Source: Drosophila pseudoobscura | Lineage: Eukaryota; Arthropoda; Insecta; Diptera; Drosophilidae | Reading direction: 5' to 3' | Assembly: GCF_009870125.1 (NCBI RefSeq) | Contig: NC_046683.1 | Location: forward strand, 39,881,869 to 39,945,868 | DNA length: 64,000 nt | In this document: positions 58,703 to 64,000 of the stretch, piece after piece | How positions within the stretch are numbered: the first letter of the stretch is position 1 | Layout: each line of letters begins with the position of its first letter | Made by a program: the position numbers and the translations under genes | Notes under the pieces: model-generated | Told to the model about the DNA's origin: nothing | Database searches by the model: none | The model's input: only the letters and a program-made list of their open reading frames with translations

Positions 58703-58937
58703 GTTTGAAATGTTGCTCGGCAGCAAACCTGTGTTGCTGGGGAAAAAGAGGGGTATGGACAACAGGCCAACCGGGCCAGCGAATTTAACGCATGCAACGT
58801 AAAATACACCTCAATGCTTAACATACTGTGATTGCTTACAGGGCTTGTAAACAATCACTTGTTGATCTAACACGGTGAGGTGAGGTGCGTGTTGTGTTTG
58901 AAATGTTGCTGGGCCATTTTTGCCTGTTGTCCATACC
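58703..58937. repeat. Module of 15-bp direct repeats enclosing a 16-bp perfect inverted repeat
   Basis: GTTTGAAATGTTGCT occurs at 58703-58717 and again at 58895-58909. GGTATGGACAACAGGC at 58752-58767 is perfectly inverted as GCCTGTTGTCCATACC at 58922-58937, separated by about 154 bp. Partial similarity continues outside. A third partial echo, GGACAACAGGTGTTGC, lies near 59917. This could be a degraded foldback or TIR-bearing element. No transposase frame is visible. Confidence 0.65.
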
Positions 58938-58972
58938 TTTCCATGGCCCGGCGGTTCGAGTTCGCTTAGCCT

Positions 58973-58984
58973 GTTTGATCAAAC
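58973..58984. other. 12-bp perfect palindrome GTTTGATCAAAC
   Basis: A short symmetrical site just right of the inverted-repeat module. It might be a bound site or chance. Confidence 0.5.
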
Positions 58985-60108
58985 GTAATGTTGCAGAAAA
59001 TCCAGACTCATGTTCTTAAGGCACCCGACTTCGGCCGACTTCGGGTTGGAAGACAACCAACGATGTTACCGGCAAATCCGCTGCGCCAAACATGTTCGAG
59101 CACGGAAATGGCTTCCTGGCTTGCTGTATTTGTATGGGAGTTGGCTGTAAAATAGCGGAAGTTCTGCTAATTATATGATATGCTAAGTGTCTTTAAGAGT
59201 GTTTTGTCTTTTGAAGAAGGATTTCCCAATATGATGCCAGTCGTTGTCTTAATATGGTGTATGTTATTATTTTTCCACCAATACACTTTTGATTTTCTAC
59301 TTTTACTTTAAGGACTGCAATCATGAACCAACTTTAAGCAATTAAGATCAATTCAAACAACTGGAAATAGTTATTTTATGCAGCTTTTGCTGAAACACAG
59401 TGTTCTTTTATAATTTTCCACTTGACTGTATAGCCCTCTCACTCTCACTGCATGCTTTTATATAGAGATGGGAAAAATCATAACTTAATTTAACTTATTT
59501 TGGCTACGACCGTGATTTTTAAAGGAGTGGCTAAAGATTATTTTGTATTCTTATACTTTATACTTCTGTTTTCGTAGAATAATTGTGGCGTACTAACTCT
59601 TCTAGCTTTTTTTCTCAAGCACAGCCAATGTTCGTGCCAGCACTGTTCCTGACCCGTTCAAGTCGTTCGCTGTTGCTCGGCCGGTTCGATGCTGACGAGC
59701 ACGCCTGCGCGCCTGTCAAGCCGGGGCGCAACAGTTTGACAATGTTGCACCTCGAGCATGTCTGATGATGTTGAGTTAACATTTGGTTGCGCAGCGTCTA
59801 ATCAATTACTGTCTCTCTCTACCTCACTCGCCTCATCGCCTCATCATGCTCTCTTTCTTGCGCTCTCCTCTGTCCGATCAGCTCTCAGCTCGAAAACTGT
59901 TCGATCGCGGACAACAGGTGTTGCGAGCGGGAGGCTCGAGTTGGGGTGCGAGTGCGTTTGAAGCAAGCATTTGCATGCGTTCAATGTCGGCCCAGCCCCC
60001 CTCCCCCCACACGCTAACACACTATCTGCCGCTGCCCATGACTTTCAGTGTTTCTTATGGGAGAGAGGAGTCGGTGTTGTCGGGGGGGTTAATTAAGCGG
60101 CTTCTCAT
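58985..60108. other. Non-coding stretch, AT-rich middle
   Basis: 59160-59580 is AT-rich without repeats. 59620-60020 contains several TGTTGC and GCTCG motifs that echo the inverted-repeat module. No gene supported before 60109. Confidence 0.5.
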
Positions 60109-60271
60109 TTGCGTGCACTGCAAAGCAATTGCCAGTCTAGTGGCAGGGAGGGGACAGCGAGGCCAGCTGACCTTGAACATCGACGTGCTGGCCCCTGCCG
60201 ACCCCCCGCTCAATGTCAAGCCGTGCTTCAAGTGGTTCGGAGAGACGCATGGGGGACAGCGAATTGCATGA
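60109..60271 (+). CDS. Possible C-terminal exon, unknown protein (weak)
   Basis: The frame ends in TGA at 60269-60271. From 60150 its codons are strongly Drosophila-like (CTG, GTG, AAG, GAC, ATC, CCC). It reads GQLTLNIDVLAPADPPLNVK then PCFKWFGETHGGQRIA, a balanced, protein-like tail. A possible 3' splice site is the CTAGTGGCAG ending at 60147, which would begin the exon at 60148. Alternatively it is a longer 5' open frame (back to 59783) whose N-terminal part is unconvincing. I do not recognise it, and no polyadenylation signal was clearly placed. Confidence 0.35.
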
Positions 60272-62059
60272 AAAGGGTATGCACGAACCGCGGGGAGGTG
60301 GCGGGACCCCTTACGTTTTTCCAACAACGAATAACTCCTCAGTTTTTAAGTTATGTCGACTTAAAATTGCCTATGGTCTTTTTTTCGGAATGGAAATATT
60401 ATTTCTTAGAATCATTCAAATCATTCAAGTTTATTGTATATCTGTACAATATATAAATGAGTTTTATAGGGTGTCATAGTGTCGCAGTACGTATGCCGCA
60501 ACTCCGATCTTCCAGCTGCTCTTCCGCCTTACACTTTTCCCACTTATCTGCTCTGTTTTCTTTTCAAGCTCTTTCTTTCTGTGTGTGTCCTGCATCCTTA
60601 TCGGAACTTTCCCAGCCCCTGGATTGACGGCTATAATTACTTTAATGATGATTTCAGCTTCAGTTGACTCGTGGCTATCAGGGGGGGAGGAGAGTAAAGA
60701 AAGACTGAAGGGAATGCCGTGAGAGAGCCTTATGGGTGGCGTGGGTGGCAGAGTGTCAGGGCCTTTGTTTGTGGGCGCTTAAAATGCAATTATGCCCTGA
60801 AAACTTTTCACGGGGTTTTCCCGCCCCAAAGGACATCGTTGAACGGGGTGCGAGGGCTGCTAGGGGGTAAGTCTGCGGGGGATTGGTGTCTGGCTGGAAA
60901 AATGAATTTGATTCGAATAAAGCCATGTGAAAAAGTATTCCGACTATGGGATACCCTCTAAATGAAGTCTTTTCTGTTGGTTCAATGGTCACATCTTAAT
61001 GATTCTTAATACTTCAGTATATTAAGGGCGATGCTATATTTGTTTCGAATTGCATTGCTCCAGCATTAATCGATCGCTTATACCCTTATTTTTTGCCTGC
61101 AGCTAGTTGCAGCATCCATTGGCGGCCCTGCAACGCATTCAATTGAAAATATTATTGCAAATTAACCCATTAATGGCTGCCCCTATGGAAGGAATGGAGA
61201 GCAAGGAGCAGGAAAACGAGGACACCTGAAAGACAGCAGCTCTCTCTCGGGGTTCCATGGTATAATCACCAGAAGGAAGGGAGCAGGAACCTACCAGCAC
61301 GTGTCTACAGTGTATTGGAAATCACGTCAACACTTATGCCAGAGTTCAATCCTTTCGAGCCGTGGGAATCTTTTCCACTCATCCATACTCACTTTTATGT
61401 CCGCGAGAACACGTCTTGAAAGGCTCTGGTGAGCAGCGAACACTTCATGAGGCGCGAGGTCGGGGGTTGTAAGACGCAAGATTTATTTATTTTGATATAC
61501 AAAATATACATACATATGTACATTGTTCAAAAAAGATATTTTTGAATTTATGTTGGAAAATATTATTGAATTAAATTAGGAACTGGAATACTGCCAATAA
61601 GGATTTCGTTCATACGGGAAGGCGTATTTGTATTTCTTTAAAAGAGCTCCTAATAGCTTCCACATGACGCAGAGCTGAAAATGTATTATTTTGACGGCAA
61701 CTTATTTTTGGTAATTGTTAATTAAATTTACATAGTTATAATAAATATATAAATTATATGTATATGTACTTACATTTTTTATCAAAATTAAATTTACAAC
61801 TTTTGTAATTGGAATTTTATAACTTTCGATGATTTTAATTTGCTATGAATTACTACAAAAAATTACATACATGTCGTGTGCACTACGCGAGTTATTCTGA
61901 TAAGAGTTGTGTTGCTAGCCAGTCCGGCTTATTTCTTCTTGTATTTTTTCTTGTATAGGTACAACAAATAGGCGTCGTTTGAGGCATCGTTTGTTACAAA
62001 TCTATGGAATGACGGTTAAAGTGCAGCCTTTTGGCCAAACCACTTCAATGCCGTTACTC
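60272..62059. other. Non-coding stretch, few microsatellites
   Basis: AT-rich (61480-61860), with few simple repeats compared with the left part of the window. No gene supported. The transition to transposon-dominated DNA may mark the edge of a repeat-rich region. Confidence 0.5.
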
Positions 62060-62460
62060 GAAATTCGAACGAATATTGAGCAGGGATACCATAAGCCTGA
62101 ATGCCCTACCTCCACCTTGGCGCTAGGATTGCTTTATAAATAAGACCCTTATGGGACAGGCTAAGATCCAGAAGCCAGTACAGCTTCCTGGCCTTGCTGT
62201 CCAGACAATTTCAGATGATCTTTGTGTGGCTGGCAAATGTTAGTCGGGTATCCAACAGGACTCTTAGGTATCAATGCTCCCTGCGCTGTTCCAGAAGTTC
62301 GCCATGAAGGAAGACTCTAAGGCACGTTCCTCTTTTTAAAGAGTGTGTCACACTTCTCAGGGTTGATGGCCCAGTTTTCCAAGTACTTAAGGTTGCGCTG
62401 TAAGGATTCGATCTGATCCAGACTCGGCAATCTGCTAGAAATGGCCATTCTCAACGATTA
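62060..62460 (-). pseudogene. Decayed jockey-clade reverse-transcriptase fragment
   Basis: On the minus strand, broken by stops and frame changes, successive pieces read ESLQRNLKYLENWAINPEK, then VLLDTRLTFASHTKII, then DSKARKLYWLL and LIYKAILAPRWR...GIQAYG. The order LQxNLxxLExW, LDxRLTxxxH, RKLYWLL and YKAILxPxWxYGIQ matches the palm and thumb C-terminal region of jockey-clade ORF2 proteins. It has no endonuclease or catalytic RT motifs, so it is a 3' relic. It sits about 30 bp left of a DINE-1 fragment. Confidence 0.75.
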
Positions 62461-62489
62461 TGTGTTTCTGTGTTATTAGTCTCTGAGAT

Positions 62490-62612
62490 CTAAGCGACAG
62501 ACTGACAGACAGACATAGCTATGTATATCGAGTCGGCTTTAAATGCTGATCAAGAATATATATTCTTTATAGGGTCGGAAACGCATCCTTCTGGGTGTTA
62601 CACACATCCACA
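62490..62612 (-). mobile_element. Partial DINE-1/INE-1-like element, inverse orientation
   Basis: GACAGACTGACAGACAGACA (reverse of the GTCY tract) is followed by GAGTCGGCTTTAAATGCTGA, then TCAAGAATATATATTCTTTA and TAGGGTCGGAAACGCATCC. This is the reverse complement of the core at 55299-55400. Only the core and the tract are recognisable; no hairpin end was found. Confidence 0.75.
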
Positions 62613-63045
62613 ACCATATACGTATATGTATGTATATTTCAAGGCTCTTTGAGTGCCGTTTATAAATACACGACGATAATATCTTTTTTACATTCGACGA
62701 TGCTGGTTTGTATAAGTTAGCTGTAGCGTTTCACCCACTCTGAAAGGTGTCCTTCTAATGGGATTCCCTGCTTCGGAGTTTGGCACTTTGTTTTCCTAAA
62801 GCCAATATGATACATTTCCGGCAACTATCCGAACATCCCGCTTGTCTAATAAGCCGTACTCTTACAGTCCAAACGTGCAAAAAATACATTCAACTGATGC
62901 ACAAATAAATTGCACTTTGCAATAGTCATATATATTACAACACAACTTCAACGATTGGAGCTTTGTGTCCATGGAAAATGGACAACAAAGATCCAAACAA
63001 AGTTCCCATTCAGATATGCACAGTAAGGAGGTTCCAATGTGAGCA
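62613..63045. other. Non-coding stretch
   Basis: No gene supported. Confidence 0.45.
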
Positions 63046-63183
63046 ATGTTGAATGCATTGATATCTAATTACTGCAACGTTCTACCGTTCTACGTTCTGT
63101 CGAAAGAGGAGGAAGACCTGGTGCTGGACTCGATCAACGCCGTGGCATACCCTTTCTCAACACTAGTATGTATGTTTCTAATG
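63046..63183 (+). CDS. Possible exon, unknown protein (weak)
   Basis: From ATG 63046 a frame reads MLNALISNYCNVLPFYVLSK and continues KEEEDLVLDSINAVAYPFST. A GTATGT donor at 63166 follows ACACTA. If unspliced the frame continues as a hydrophobic run to TGA near 63205. Upstream TGA at 63040-63042 forbids an earlier start. The run of about 46 codons with acidic patch looks like a real exon, but nothing corroborates it. Confidence 0.25.
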
Positions 63184-63205
63184 TTATATATTTTCCATAA
63201 GGAAT

Positions 63206-64000
63206 GAACTTTCTTTCAATTAAGGTTTTTCCTTCCAAATGTTGATTTATGATCGAAGTTTTCGAGCTTTATCGGGAAGATTTAAGGGATGTACTGCGAT
63301 GTAACCATGTAATCATGAATTCAAATTAATCAATGAATAGGTAATTGAGTCAGGGATAGATTCTTGGGTAATAGTGATATTTTGGAATGCAGTCCCCAAG
63401 AAATACAGTGAAAGGCCGTCTGAACATTTTTGTCGAGTCACAGATACTCTATGAGTAAACGCAAAGGCCGGTTGGGGCATGAGGCATAGTGTGTGTCGGA
63501 GTCATGTCACGCACTCCCTCTCCTGGATTCCTTGGCATTATGCCTACAATTATTCAATTAAAAAATTGCATCCCTCGAGACAGTAAAATTATTTTAAACC
63601 CACTCTCATCCCCTGCCCCTCTGCCGCAACGCCAAAAACACCCACAACTTTTGGCCAACAAGGCGTGGACGTGGAGGCGAGTAGGCGTGGCTGACAACAA
63701 TGTTGGCAGCTGCATGGAAGAAAACTTGGGAAACTTTTTAAGTGACTTCTAATAGCGAATTATGATGCAGCCGGAGGTGGTATGGGTGGCAGGAAGGCCA
63801 GGAGGGGGCCAAAAGAGGGATGGGATGTGGAGGCGTGGCAAAAAGTTCACGCTTAAAACTTGACAACGATAACTTCATTGAGAAAGCAGGCAGGAGGACG
63901 GGAAACATGCACACACAGACTCCCACACATTCCCAAAGAGAAAGACATGGAGAGAGCCCAACAGTGAGAGAGAACATTTTAACAAAGTTAGGTTAGGTTG
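63206..64000. other. Non-coding end of window
   Basis: No gene supported. Ends with TTAGGTTAGGTTG, which resembles a TTAGG-type repeat but has only two full units, too few to call telomeric. Confidence 0.5.

Noticed and set aside
63940..64000. Telomere-like TTAGG repeat at the end
   Set aside because: Only about two units; Drosophila telomeres do not use this repeat.
1..64000. tRNA, rRNA or CRISPR features
   Set aside because: Searched by eye for B-box (GGTTCGA), rRNA-like blocks and regular spacer arrays; none found. CRISPR is not expected in an animal genome.

Overview
This window is insect nuclear DNA, almost certainly Drosophila. The supporting signs are short introns (65 and 108 nt) with fly-type splice sites, TATCGATA (DRE/BEAF-type) and GAGA-type motifs, DINE-1/INE-1-like elements with the (GTCY)n tract, an R1-clade retrotransposon sitting in a CA microsatellite, and relics of Tc1-, jockey- and RNase H-bearing non-LTR elements. 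The very high density of microsatellites and of long G/C homopolymers is reminiscent of the obscura group (pseudoobscura/miranda/subobscura relatives). That placement is an inference.

The window is gene-poor. Only two host protein-coding genes are well supported, both on the + strand and both with one intron. The first (16974-17501) encodes a 139-residue single-pass membrane protein with a tandem AVVPYGPR repeat. The second (31623-33769) encodes a 693-residue acidic, largely disordered protein with three 54-55-residue repeats and a duplicated C/SPR motif. I recognise neither family. Six weaker protein-like stretches (6101-6304, 30060-30240 minus, 41151-41345, 53599-53796, 60109-60271 and 63046-63183) may be exons or decayed exons and are listed with low confidence.

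Layout: 1-16.9 kb is simple-repeat-rich intergenic or intronic DNA with one tandem duplication (9676-9993). 17-17.5 kb holds the small membrane-protein gene. 18.8-23.6 kb is a near-complete but dead R1-clade (Waldo-like) element flanked by CA repeats. 23.6-31.3 kb is simple-repeat-rich DNA. 31.6-33.9 kb is the repeat-protein gene, about 280 bp downstream of a degraded DINE-1 fragment. 35.6-35.9 kb is a nearly pure A/T block. 36.7-37.5 kb is a TATCGATA-rich island containing an RNase H-domain relic. 41.8-42.4 kb is a second tandem duplication beside CATTCC-rich DNA. 46.4-47.8 kb and 53.5-53.8 kb are further TATCGATA-rich islands. From about 54 kb transposon relics become frequent (Tc1-like, DINE-1, an inverted-repeat module, jockey RT, DINE-1), while microsatellites thin out after about 61 kb.

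No rRNA, tRNA or CRISPR feature was seen. The two genes share no obvious operon-like or pathway relationship. The whole window could equally be intergenic or lie inside a very large intron with nested genes.
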